Translations under genes and position numbers: made by a program
Source of the DNA: Fidelibacterota bacterium UBA1134
Lineage (GTDB): Bacteria > Fidelibacterota > Marinisomatia > Marinisomatales > S15-B10
DNA length: 5,512 nt
Assembly (NCBI GenBank): GCA_002311975.1
Contig: DCAL01000064.1
Coordinates: forward strand, 1 to 5,512
Direction of reading: 5' to 3'
Shown here: piece after piece, positions 1 to 5,512 of the stretch
How positions within the stretch are numbered: the stretch's first letter is position 1
Layout of the letters: each line of letters opens with the position of its first letter
The notes under the pieces: generated by a model
Databases searched by the model: none
What the model was told of the DNA's origin: nothing
The model's input: only the letters and a program-made list of their open reading frames with translations

Positions 1-33
1 CGACTGTCCGTGGATGAGAAATGGGGGGCGGAC

Positions 34-462
34 ATGCATGTGGTCATAGATACGCGGGAGAAGATCCCTACAAGTTCTCCGTAGAGTATGTATCTAAGGC
101 CCACCTCCCCAGCGCGGACTACGCTCTAAAACTGTCTGATAGCGAACTGATCGCCGGCGTCGAAAAGATAACGCGCGACAATTTCTTCCAGCAGATGAAG
201 CAGGTTGACGCGCTGAAGGCCAAGCTGCATGAACTGTGCGAGAGTTATCCTTTCAGGGCCGTGGTTCATCGAATCGACCTACGCCGACCTCATCGACTCT
301 AAGAAGACGAAGTTTTATCGCGGCGGAACCGTGACCAATTTCATCGCCGATCTCACCGTTTCCTTTCCCGGGCTACAGATAACCTTCTGCAAAAACCGAA
401 AAATCGCCAACGAATGAGTGGTGAGGTATTTTCAGGCGGTGAAGGGAATCCAAAAATCTGAG
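34..462 (+). pseudogene. Degraded ERCC4/XPF-type nuclease gene (two frameshifts plus in-frame TGA)
   Basis: No single frame encodes the protein, but joining frames gives a coherent small ERCC4-domain nuclease. From ATG 34 the first frame reads MHVVIDTREKI, which is the DTRE motif typical of ERCC4 nucleases. After about position 66 the protein continues one frame back as PYKFS, then LPSADYALK (counterpart of the GDY motif), then VEKITRDNF (counterpart of ERKxxxD), then a helical stretch ending in FRAVV. At about 264-267 it returns to the first frame as IESTYADLID and ends FCKNRKIANE, followed by TGA at 415-417. The same frame continues VVRYFQAVKGIQ, so the TGA probably replaces TGG (Trp). The two shifts fit one missing C in the CCC run at 66-68 and one extra base near 267. 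The ERK lysine reads Ile, which would weaken catalysis. Family members cut or bind branched or structured DNA in repair and recombination; no activity is expected here unless the lesions are sequencing errors. The frame is open to position 1, so the true start may lie outside the window, and the 3' end is uncertain. Confidence 0.72.
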
Positions 463-477
463 AACGAGGGATCGTGG

Positions 478-496
478 GGCAAGATGGTATCTTGCC
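478..496. repeat. Perfect 8-bp inverted repeat (hairpin)
   Basis: GGCAAGAT at 478-485 and ATCTTGCC at 489-496 are exact reverse complements separated by the 3-base loop GGT. No T-run follows on either strand, so it is not a standard intrinsic terminator. It could be a small palindromic intergenic element or an RNA-stabilising hairpin. It lies just after the recognisable nuclease remnant. Confidence 0.6.
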
Positions 497-540
497 AAGT
501 GCACCTGAAGAAACTAGAGCGTTTTGGAGAAATGGGGGAA

Positions 541-586
541 TGGAGTGATGGAGTATTGGAAAAACGTTGGACGTTAGAAGTTAGAC
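541..586. repeat. Degenerate short tandem repeats, 8-nt then 7-nt period
   Basis: Three units beginning TGGA recur every 8 bases (541, 549, 557). They are followed by 7-base units CGTTGGA (565-571), CGTTAGA (572-578) and AGTTAGA (579-585). The units are imperfect, which is typical of slippage-derived intergenic sequence. No function is evident. Whether the same units recur elsewhere in this genome cannot be seen here. Confidence 0.5.
558..575 (-). terminator. Weak alternative terminator-like hairpin
   Basis: Read on the minus strand, AACGT and ACGTT (plus 571-575 and 563-567) form a 5-bp stem with a 3-base loop. A run of five T overlaps the stem base and is followed by CC. The stem is short and AT-rich and lies inside the tandem repeats, so it may be coincidental. 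It is about 190 bases past the last permease stop. Confidence 0.18.
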
Positions 587-594
587 GGCATAGA

Positions 595-620
595 AAACCA
601 CCGTCGCTGATCCCGTCGGT
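595..620 (-). terminator. Candidate intrinsic terminator of the efflux operon
   Basis: Read on the minus strand, ACCGACG (plus 620-614) pairs with CGACGGT (plus 606-600) through a 7-bp stem with one central A/A mismatch and a 7-base loop. It is followed by GGTTTTC. It lies roughly 147 bases past the stop of the last permease, a plausible place for the operon to end. The mismatch and the GG before the T-run make it weak; Rho-dependent termination is equally possible. Confidence 0.3.
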
Positions 621-766
621 TGTGCATCGTGTTCTTAGCATTCCTTTCCTGTATTGGCGGGCGGCGGGTCGGTGACGGTGACCAATAAGAGACGAAAGAG
701 GAACAGCGAAAGACGACAGCCGAGAACCGATACGGGCTTCGTTACCCTAACCGTTACCTGATAATT

Positions 767-2032
767 TCACTCATACCTCAGCGACTCAATGGGATCGAGC
801 CTTGCGGCCCGGTAGGCGGGATAACTGCCGAAGCCTATTCCTATCAATGAGCAGACAAAGAGGCTGTAAAAAGCCCAGTCCAGCGGTATCATAGCGGGGA
901 TATTGAAGATGAGAGCCACCACGTTACCACCTAGAATCCCAATGATCACGCCAACGATGCCGCCGAATTCGCTCAGAAAAACAGCCTCCATCAGAAACTG
1001 AGTCAAAATGTTCCTTGGAGTTGCTCCCACCGCCTTCCGGATGCCAATCTCCTTGATCCTTTCCGAAACCGAAACCAGCATAATATTCATGATACCGATG
1101 CCCGCCACCACAAGAGCGATGAAACTGATCACAATAGCAAAAATCTTAACGCCGCCTGTGAATTGACCAAAAGTTTCGATCAACGTATCATTTGAGAAAA
1201 CCTCGAAATTGTTATCGTCGCTGGGCGGCACCTTTCGAATCGTTCTCATGATACCGACGACTTCATCCTGTGTCTCATCATAGAGTTCTGCCGATTGTGC
1301 CTCAACAGTAATCACTAGAGAAGTCCCATTGCTGCCATACTTCTCCAAAAATGTCGAGACGGGGATATACATATTGTTGTCCTTACTCTCGCCGAAAATC
1401 TGTCCAAGCCTTTCCGTCACACCCACCACCTGATACCTGACGCCGTCGACTTCGACACTCTTGCCGAGAGGATCTTCGAAAGGAAAGAGCAAATCCACCA
1501 CGTCCATCCCGAGGACGCAAATCTTGCGCGAGAAGCGGACGTCGTCAGCAATAATGCCGCGCCCGTCATCGATAAAAGTATTATGGTTCTTGATGGCCCA
1601 TTCGTCCGCGGCATAGATGACCACATTGCGCTTCGTCTCTTTCTCACCGTACTTGATTCTGGAGCCCCAATGATCGTCCCCCACAGACAGAGTGAGGGGC
1701 AGTTGAGCGCGCCTTTTCAATTCTTCAAACTGTGCCATGGTAATGTTAGATCTGTTACGGTATTTTTGTCTTCCGTGCCCTCCGATCTGCATGACGGGCG
1801 TTTTCTGGATTGCAAATGTGTTGCTGCCGAATATGTTCAGACCACTCTCTATAGACGATTCCAGCGTACGGATAGCTGTCATGACCCCGATAACAGAGAA
1901 GACGCCGATTACGATCCCCATGAGCGTCAGGACCGATCGAAGCTTGTTGGCGCGAATGGCTTGCAGCGCCATCCGCAGGCTCTCTTTCAGCTCGTGACTG
2001 AAAAGGCGCAGTTTTCTCCTGCGAAATCTCAT
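767..2032 (-). CDS. MacB/FtsX-family ABC transporter permease (second of tandem pair)
   Basis: A 421-residue inner-membrane permease of the MacB/LolC/FtsX class, without a fused ATPase domain. A basic N-terminus (MRFRRRK) leads into a first membrane segment at about 33-55 that carries the family signature NKLRSVLTLMGI. A large periplasmic domain follows (about 56-295), including the EDPLGK and VVGVTER motifs common in MacB periplasmic core domains. The C-terminal FtsX domain has three membrane segments at about 296-320, 347-376 and 385-405. The cytoplasmic stretch SVSERIKEIGIRKAVGATP follows the second membrane segment, and the protein ends in the family-typical AARLDPIESLRYE. In MacB-type proteins these membrane parts transmit ATPase motion to the periplasmic domain rather than forming a classic channel. 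It starts at ATG 12 bases after the upstream permease stop, with only a weak Shine-Dalgarno, which suggests translational coupling. It is a clear paralogue of its neighbour and probably forms a heterodimer with it. The substrate is unknown. Confidence 0.93.
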   Translation of the reverse strand: MRFRRRKLRLFSHELKESLRMALQAIRANKLRSVLTLMGIVIGVFSVIGVMTAIRTLESSIESGLNIFGSNTFAIQKTPVMQIGGHGRQKYRNRSNITMAQFEELKRRAQLPLTLSVGDDHWGSRIKYGEKETKRNVVIYAADEWAIKNHNTFIDDGRGIIADDVRFSRKICVLGMDVVDLLFPFEDPLGKSVEVDGVRYQVVGVTERLGQIFGESKDNNMYIPVSTFLEKYGSNGTSLVITVEAQSAELYDETQDEVVGIMRTIRKVPPSDDNNFEVFSNDTLIETFGQFTGGVKIFAIVISFIALVVAGIGIMNIMLVSVSERIKEIGIRKAVGATPRNILTQFLMEAVFLSEFGGIVGVIIGILGGNVVALIFNIPAMIPLDWAFYSLFVCSLIGIGFGSYPAYRAARLDPIESLRYE

Positions 2033-2044
2033 AGCTTCAGACGC

Positions 2045-3259
2045 CTACTCATAGCGCAAAGCATCGATAGGATGCAGCCGGGCAGCGCGGTATGATGGCG
2101 CAAGTCCTGACAGAATTCCAACCAGTAAAGAGAGCAAGAATGCCGCTGCTGCCAGCCAGACCGGCATGGTCGAAGGGAAAAATCTATTAATCACCAGACT
2201 GCCGAACCACGATAATACTAAACCGATCAATCCTGCGAATCCGCAAATGATAACAGCTTCCAGCAAGAACTGGCTCATAATAGTCTTGGGAGTGGCTCCC
2301 AAAGCCTTCCGTACTCCGATCTCTTTCGTCCTTTCCTTTACCGAGACAAACATGATGTTCATGATGCCGATACCGCCAACTACCAGCGAGAGGATAGTGA
2401 TGAAAACTCCCGTGCCGCCAATGGCGAGCTTGATGGTATTATACTGCGATCGAAAGGCCTCCTGCTCGTTGATAGCAAAATCATTTCTGTCTCTCGGTCC
2501 CAGCCCCCTAATTCTTCTCATGACCGAAGTCAACTCGTCCTTGGCTTCGCTGACGAATTCAGCGGGAACTTTCACCATGATCTGAGACCAGCCGCGCCGG
2601 GCAAACATTTTCTGGAACGTACCGAGAGGAATAATGGCGCGATTATCCAAACTGAAAAGGCCGAGAAACTTACCTTGCTTTTCAGTCACGCCTATCACTC
2701 TGAATTGGTGAGGGCCAAACTTCACCTTCTTGCCGAGAGGATCTTCGTTCTCGAACAGCTCTTGCGCCACATCGACGCCGATGATGCATACGGGCGCCCC
2801 GGAACGGCTCTCTCCTGCCGTAAAAAACCTGCCTGTCTCAATATTGGCCGTGGAGACTTGAAGATATTCCTCAGTAGTCCCGTTCGTCTGGACGGCCATA
2901 ACACTCTTATCTCTATATCTTACGGTAGTGGTTCTCGCGATGAGAGGCGCCGCGGCCAAAACGTAGTCAGAAAGATTCTTGATCTTCTCTACATATTCCG
3001 GTTTCAGATTGCGCCTGTTTCTCACCTCCCACCAGTCCTCATCGCCGAACCACTCATGTTTCGTGACAAAAAGCACATCCCGCGACATGAAGGAAATACT
3101 CTTCTCAAATGATCTGTCGAGACCGGAAATGAGTGTACCCATCAGGGTGACAGCCAGAATGCCGATGATGATGCCGAGCATTGTCAGCATGGCGCGGAGA
3201 CGATTGGCGAAGATTGAAAAGATCGCTATACGCAAATTTTCAATGAAACGGGTAAACAT
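2045..3259 (-). CDS. MacB/FtsX-family ABC transporter permease (first of tandem pair)
   Basis: A 404-residue permease with the same architecture as the downstream gene. It has an N-terminal membrane segment at about 22-44 preceded by NRLRAMLTMLGI, a periplasmic MacB core domain at about 45-280 with EDPLGK (172-177) and VIGVTEK (188-194), and a C-terminal FtsX domain with membrane segments at about 282-306, 331-358 and 366-390. The cytoplasmic stretch SVKERTKEIGVRKALGATP (306-324) matches the conserved region that in MacB/LolCE proteins contacts the ATPase. The end, AARLHPIDALRYE, is family-typical. ATG 3259 lies 11 bases after the ATPase stop with no strong ribosome binding site, so coupled translation is likely. 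The periplasmic domain is well diverged from that of the downstream permease, as expected for two halves of a heterodimer. The product is an envelope efflux or lipoprotein-handling permease; the exported substrate cannot be told from sequence. Confidence 0.93.
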   Translation of the reverse strand: MFTRFIENLRIAIFSIFANRLRAMLTMLGIIIGILAVTLMGTLISGLDRSFEKSISFMSRDVLFVTKHEWFGDEDWWEVRNRRNLKPEYVEKIKNLSDYVLAAAPLIARTTTVRYRDKSVMAVQTNGTTEEYLQVSTANIETGRFFTAGESRSGAPVCIIGVDVAQELFENEDPLGKKVKFGPHQFRVIGVTEKQGKFLGLFSLDNRAIIPLGTFQKMFARRGWSQIMVKVPAEFVSEAKDELTSVMRRIRGLGPRDRNDFAINEQEAFRSQYNTIKLAIGGTGVFITILSLVVGGIGIMNIMFVSVKERTKEIGVRKALGATPKTIMSQFLLEAVIICGFAGLIGLVLSWFGSLVINRFFPSTMPVWLAAAAFLLSLLVGILSGLAPSYRAARLHPIDALRYE

Positions 3260-3270
3260 AGGTTAGTTTC

Positions 3271-3963
3271 TCAGTTGCTTGTATCGTCTGATATCAGTCC
3301 ATCGAGAAGTTTGATAACACGATTTGCGTGCTCCGCAATATACTGTTCATGCGTAACGAGGACAATGGTATTGCCCGCTTCCTGGAGCGACACCAGGATC
3401 TGCATGATTTCCACTCCGGTCTTGGAATCGAGGTTTCCCGTAGGTTCATCGGCGAGAATGATAGAAGGATTAGTGATGAGAGCTCGGGCAATGGCGACGC
3501 GCTGGCACTGTCCGCCAGAAAGTTCGTTCGGCTTGTGATCCATCCGATCACCCAAACCTACTTTCTTCAAGGCATCCTCCGCTTTTTCGCGGCGCTCATC
3601 AACAGGCACACCGGCGTAGATAAGAGGCAATTCCACATTCCTCAGTGCCGTCGACCGCGGCAGTAGATTGAATGTCTGAAAAACAAAACCTATCTTCCGG
3701 TTTCGAATCGAGGCGAGTTGGTTATCGTCCATTTCGTGGACCATCTCTCCCTCAAGCCGATAGATCCCCTCCGTGGGCGTATCGAGGCAGCCGATGATGT
3801 TCATCAGAGTCGACTTTCCTGAACCGGAGGGACCCATGATGGAGATGTAATCACCAGCTGTTATCTCGGCATCGATGCCACGTAGAGCGTGGACTTTCTG
3901 ATCTTCACCGATCTCGTACACCTTTGTCACTCCCTTCAGACTTATGAGTGCACCCGGTGTCAC
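3271..3963 (-). CDS. MacB/LolD-type ABC transporter ATPase
   Basis: A stand-alone nucleotide-binding subunit that powers the two permeases by ATP hydrolysis on the cytoplasmic face. All ABC motifs are present (numbered from the chosen GTG, 230 residues): Walker A GPSGSGKST at 44-52, Q-loop FVFQTFN with Gln96, signature LSGGQ at 148-152, Walker B IILADE at 168-173 followed by PTGNLDS, and the switch His205 in VTHE. Length and motifs match the MacB/LolD/FtsE branch. The usual LSGGQQQRVAIARAL has Cys in place of the middle Gln (LSGGQCQR), outside the catalytic core. The open frame extends to a TTG at 3993, but GTG 3963 is preferred because a perfect AGGAGG lies 10 bases upstream and the remaining protein begins close to the usual family start (ISLKGVTKVYE). 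The gap to the adaptor stop is then 75 bases, the widest in the operon. Confidence 0.93.
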   Translation of the reverse strand: MTPGALISLKGVTKVYEIGEDQKVHALRGIDAEITAGDYISIMGPSGSGKSTLMNIIGCLDTPTEGIYRLEGEMVHEMDDNQLASIRNRKIGFVFQTFNLLPRSTALRNVELPLIYAGVPVDERREKAEDALKKVGLGDRMDHKPNELSGGQCQRVAIARALITNPSIILADEPTGNLDSKTGVEIMQILVSLQEAGNTIVLVTHEQYIAEHANRVIKLLDGLISDDTSN

Positions 3964-3973
3964 GAGATAGAAA

Positions 3974-4005
3974 CCTCCTGCATCATGAACCAATCAGCAA
4001 GGAGG
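3974..4005 (-). promoter_or_regulatory. ATPase ribosome binding site with possible sequestering hairpin
   Basis: In the mRNA (minus strand) AGGAGG at 3979-3974 is a full-consensus Shine-Dalgarno, 10 bases before GTG 3963. Upstream, CCTCCT at 4005-4000 is its exact complement. The stem can be extended by GC/GC after one bulged T, leaving a 15-base loop. Folding would hide the ribosome binding site and could tune ATPase output relative to the adaptor. The pairing is seen in the sequence; a regulatory role is inference. Confidence 0.45.
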
Positions 4006-4038
4006 AGCGAAGAGATGGTCTTTGCGGAAAGTCAACCA

Positions 4039-5397
4039 CTACTCTCCACGGCTATCTTTTTCCCGCCCGTTCTTCTCGCCTTTTTCCCGCTCCTTTTTCA
4101 CAATGGGTCCATTATGCTGAAGTTCCCTTGAGATCGCCTTGTAGCTGCCTGTCACAATCTGTTCACCTTCTGTGAGGCCGGACAGCACTTCGTAGTAGGT
4201 CTCACTGGAAAGTCCGACTTTCACCTGCCGTTGCTCAGCAAACTTCGACCCTTTTGACTTATCCACACTCTCTTCCCCGGGAGAGACTACTGCAGTGTCG
4301 CTCATCACGAAGACAACTTCCACCATCTTCTGTCTCTTCTCTCCTCCAGGACCTCCCGGATTTCCCTCGCCTTCCTGCCCGCCCCGGCGACGTTCGATGA
4401 ATTCATCGGTAATATTGCCACGCCCGCGTCCAGCAGTGAACGATACCGGCTTCTCCGATCTTACGGTCAGAGCCTGAATCGGGATGGCTAATACATCGTC
4501 CTTTACGTCCGTAATAATGTTGACTGTAGCTGACATCCCTTGGCGGATTGAAATCGGCACATTCAGCATCTTGACTTTCACATTGAAATTAGTCACCTGC
4601 TCCTGGGTGCCCAAGCCGGCAGTCTGGGCGACGTGAGCAATCTCCTGCACAATCCCGGAGAAGAGAGTATCCTGAAACGCGTCAATCTCAATTTCGGTGG
4701 AATCGCCAACAGAGACGTCAACCACATCATTCTCATTCACCTGCACCACCACTTCCATCTTGCTCAAGTCGGCAATGGTCATCAGGACGTCAGCCTGAAA
4801 CATGGAACCGAGGGCCATCTCTCCCGCTTCCTTGCGTACTTCGGTGACAACACCGCTGCTGGGCACAAGAAGGGAAGTCTTGGAGAGATCGTCCAACGAC
4901 GATTTCAGTGCCGCCCTCGAGAGTTCCACACCACTCTCCGCCAGCTGAAACTGCGCCGTAGAAGCTTCCAACTGCTGACTGGAGATTAACTGCTGCGAAA
5001 ACAGCTTTTCATCTCTATCTTTTGTGGCTGTTGCCTGTACCAAAGTCGCCCGAGCGGACTTAAGACGTGACTGAGCCTGTTCCGCCGCCGCCTCAGGACG
5101 CGTTCTATCGAGAGAAATAAGATGCTGACCGATAAGTACAGAATCTCCCTCCTCCACCATAATCTCCATGATCAGAGCACTGATATTGGCGCTGATGTCC
5201 ACCTGCCTCTCGGGCTGAATGGTTCCCGACGCAGTTACCTTGTGCACGATCCTCTGGCGTCCCACCGACTCTGTCTGCACCTCGATGGGCTCAACTCCAG
5301 AACGTGCCATCTTCAGTCCAACACCGGCCAGAACTAAGACCACAATAACGACAGCGATAATAATGTTGCGGCGCTTCCTGTTCTTTTTCTTTGCCAT
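4039..5397 (-). CDS. HlyD/MacA-family periplasmic adaptor subunit
   Basis: A 452-residue membrane-fusion protein that bridges the inner-membrane ABC transporter and an outer-membrane channel. A Lys/Arg-rich start (MAKKKNRKRR) precedes one membrane anchor at about 11-30. There is no lipobox Cys, so it is anchored by the helix rather than lipid. The adaptor domains follow in order: first half of the lipoyl domain (about 50-98, with VTASGTI and VEEGDSV), alpha-helical hairpin (about 99-172, Ala/Gln/Leu/Ser-rich), second lipoyl half (173-206, LLVPSSGVV), beta-barrel (about 212-295, MEVVVQVNENDV and IRQGMSATV), and a membrane-proximal domain ending GLTEGEQIVTGSYKAI. Two features are unusual: a Gly/Arg/Glu-rich insertion at about 319-358 inside the membrane-proximal domain, and a highly charged 19-residue tail (434-452). 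ATG 5397 lies 19 bases after the preceding stop, with a weak GGAA about 6 bases upstream and a GGGAG 13 bases upstream. Position and fold point to a MacA-like role. Confidence 0.93.
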   Translation of the reverse strand: MAKKKNRKRRNIIIAVVIVVLVLAGVGLKMARSGVEPIEVQTESVGRQRIVHKVTASGTIQPERQVDISANISALIMEIMVEEGDSVLIGQHLISLDRTRPEAAAEQAQSRLKSARATLVQATATKDRDEKLFSQQLISSQQLEASTAQFQLAESGVELSRAALKSSLDDLSKTSLLVPSSGVVTEVRKEAGEMALGSMFQADVLMTIADLSKMEVVVQVNENDVVDVSVGDSTEIEIDAFQDTLFSGIVQEIAHVAQTAGLGTQEQVTNFNVKVKMLNVPISIRQGMSATVNIITDVKDDVLAIPIQALTVRSEKPVSFTAGRGRGNITDEFIERRRGGQEGEGNPGGPGGEKRQKMVEVVFVMSDTAVVSPGEESVDKSKGSKFAEQRQVKVGLSSETYYEVLSGLTEGEQIVTGSYKAISRELQHNGPIVKKEREKGEKNGREKDSRGE

Positions 5398-5416
5398 AAT
5401 CTGTTCCGTTCTCCCG

Positions 5417-5512
5417 TTACATTTTGCCCATCATTGCGTCAAGTTGAGCGCGAAGAATTCTTCTGTCGTATGTAGTCCTTACGAGGGATCCGTTTGCCCT
5501 TGCCACCGAAAG
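5417..5512 (-). CDS. C-terminal end of upstream operon gene, possibly TolC-like outer-membrane protein (partial)
   Basis: The minus-strand frame is open from the window edge for 31 codons and ends in TAA at 5419-5417. The visible tail includes RTTYDRRILRAQLDAMMGK. It is amphipathic and helical-looking, and its tyrosine-rich start and AQLDAMMGK ending loosely resemble the last helix of TolC-family proteins. This identity rests mostly on context: TolC-type genes commonly precede MacA-type adaptors in such operons. The stop is 19 bases from the adaptor start, so the two are almost certainly co-transcribed. The visible part is too short to identify the protein on its own. Confidence 0.5.
   Translation of the reverse strand, partial: LSVARANGSLVRTTYDRRILRAQLDAMMGKM

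Larger units (their letters stand above)
463..766. other. Intergenic region between converging units, no supported gene
   Basis: This stretch of about 300 bases lies between the nuclease remnant on the plus strand and the end of the efflux operon on the minus strand. Short open frames cross it on both strands, but none shows a recognisable motif, a good ribosome binding site or protein-like composition. It contains a perfect hairpin at 478-496, degenerate 7-8 nt tandem repeats at 541-586, weak terminator-like hairpins for the minus-strand operon at 558-575 and 595-620, a doubled GGTGAC at 671-682, and a doubled GTTACC at 741-746 and 753-758. No RNA gene or promoter is evident. Confidence 0.6.

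Noticed and set aside
478..586. CRISPR array
   Set aside because: The repeats are 7-8 bases, degenerate and contiguous, with no spacers.
432..641. 69-codon minus-strand open frame in the spacer
   Set aside because: It overlaps the repeats and the hairpin, and has no motif and no good ribosome binding site.
418..675. Independent 85-codon gene after the TGA
   Set aside because: Only its first dozen or so residues look protein-like, and those read as the continuation of the nuclease remnant. The rest runs through the hairpin and tandem repeats.
652..687. TATTGG...CCAATA inverted repeat as a terminator
   Set aside because: Only six bp pair, with a loop of about 24 bases, and no T-run follows.
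1583..2095. 170-codon open frame on the plus strand
   Set aside because: It lies antisense to the permease gene at 767-2032 and the end of its neighbour, has no recognisable motif, and its composition is what the reverse of a membrane-protein gene gives.
2166..3112. Two plus-strand open frames of 139 and 145 codons
   Set aside because: Both are fully antisense to the clearly coding permease at 2045-3259 and show no independent domain or ribosome binding site.
3328..3666. 112-codon plus-strand open frame
   Set aside because: It is antisense to the ATPase gene, whose motifs are complete; this is a shadow frame.
3964..3993. TTG at 3993 as the ATPase start
   Set aside because: It has no Shine-Dalgarno upstream and would add ten residues that do not resemble the family N-terminus; GTG 3963 has a consensus AGGAGG.
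4633..4989. 118-codon plus-strand open frame rich in His
   Set aside because: It is antisense to the adaptor hairpin and barrel region. The His-rich look comes from reversed Val/Met/Asp-type codons, not from a metal-binding protein.

Overview
This window looks like the chromosome of a diderm (Gram-negative-type) bacterium with roughly balanced base composition. The evidence is a MacA-type periplasmic adaptor, a MacB-type ABC transporter and, at the right edge, what may be the tail of an outer-membrane efflux protein. The phylum cannot be fixed from sequence alone. The operon layout (outer-membrane protein, adaptor, stand-alone ATPase, two separate permeases) and the AT-leaning 7-8 nt intergenic repeats remind me of uncultured groups around the FCB superphylum, but that is only a guess.

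Positions 5512 down to 767 hold one tightly packed minus-strand operon. In transcription order it has: the last 31 codons of an upstream gene, possibly TolC-like (5512-5417); a membrane-anchored HlyD/MacA-family adaptor (5397-4039); a MacB/LolD-type ATPase, best started at GTG 3963 (3963-3271); and two tandem paralogous MacB/FtsX-type permeases (3259-2045 and 2032-767). Gaps are 19, 75, 11 and 12 nt. Only the 75-nt gap is unusual: there a CCTCCT in the mRNA can pair with the AGGAGG ribosome binding site of the ATPase. The promoter lies outside the window. Together the genes would build a tripartite, ATP-driven envelope pump in which the ATPase probably serves a permease heterodimer. The substrate cannot be read from the sequence.

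Positions 1-462 on the plus strand hold the remains of an ERCC4/XPF-type nuclease gene. The protein can be rebuilt only by joining two reading frames through a 1-base loss near 66-69 and a 1-base gain near 264-267, and by reading through a TGA at 415-417 where a Trp codon is expected. The core catalytic Lys also appears to be Ile. It is either a pseudogene or an error-rich stretch of assembly. Positions 463-766 appear non-coding and separate the two converging transcription units. They contain a perfect 8-bp hairpin, short degenerate tandem repeats and weak terminator candidates.
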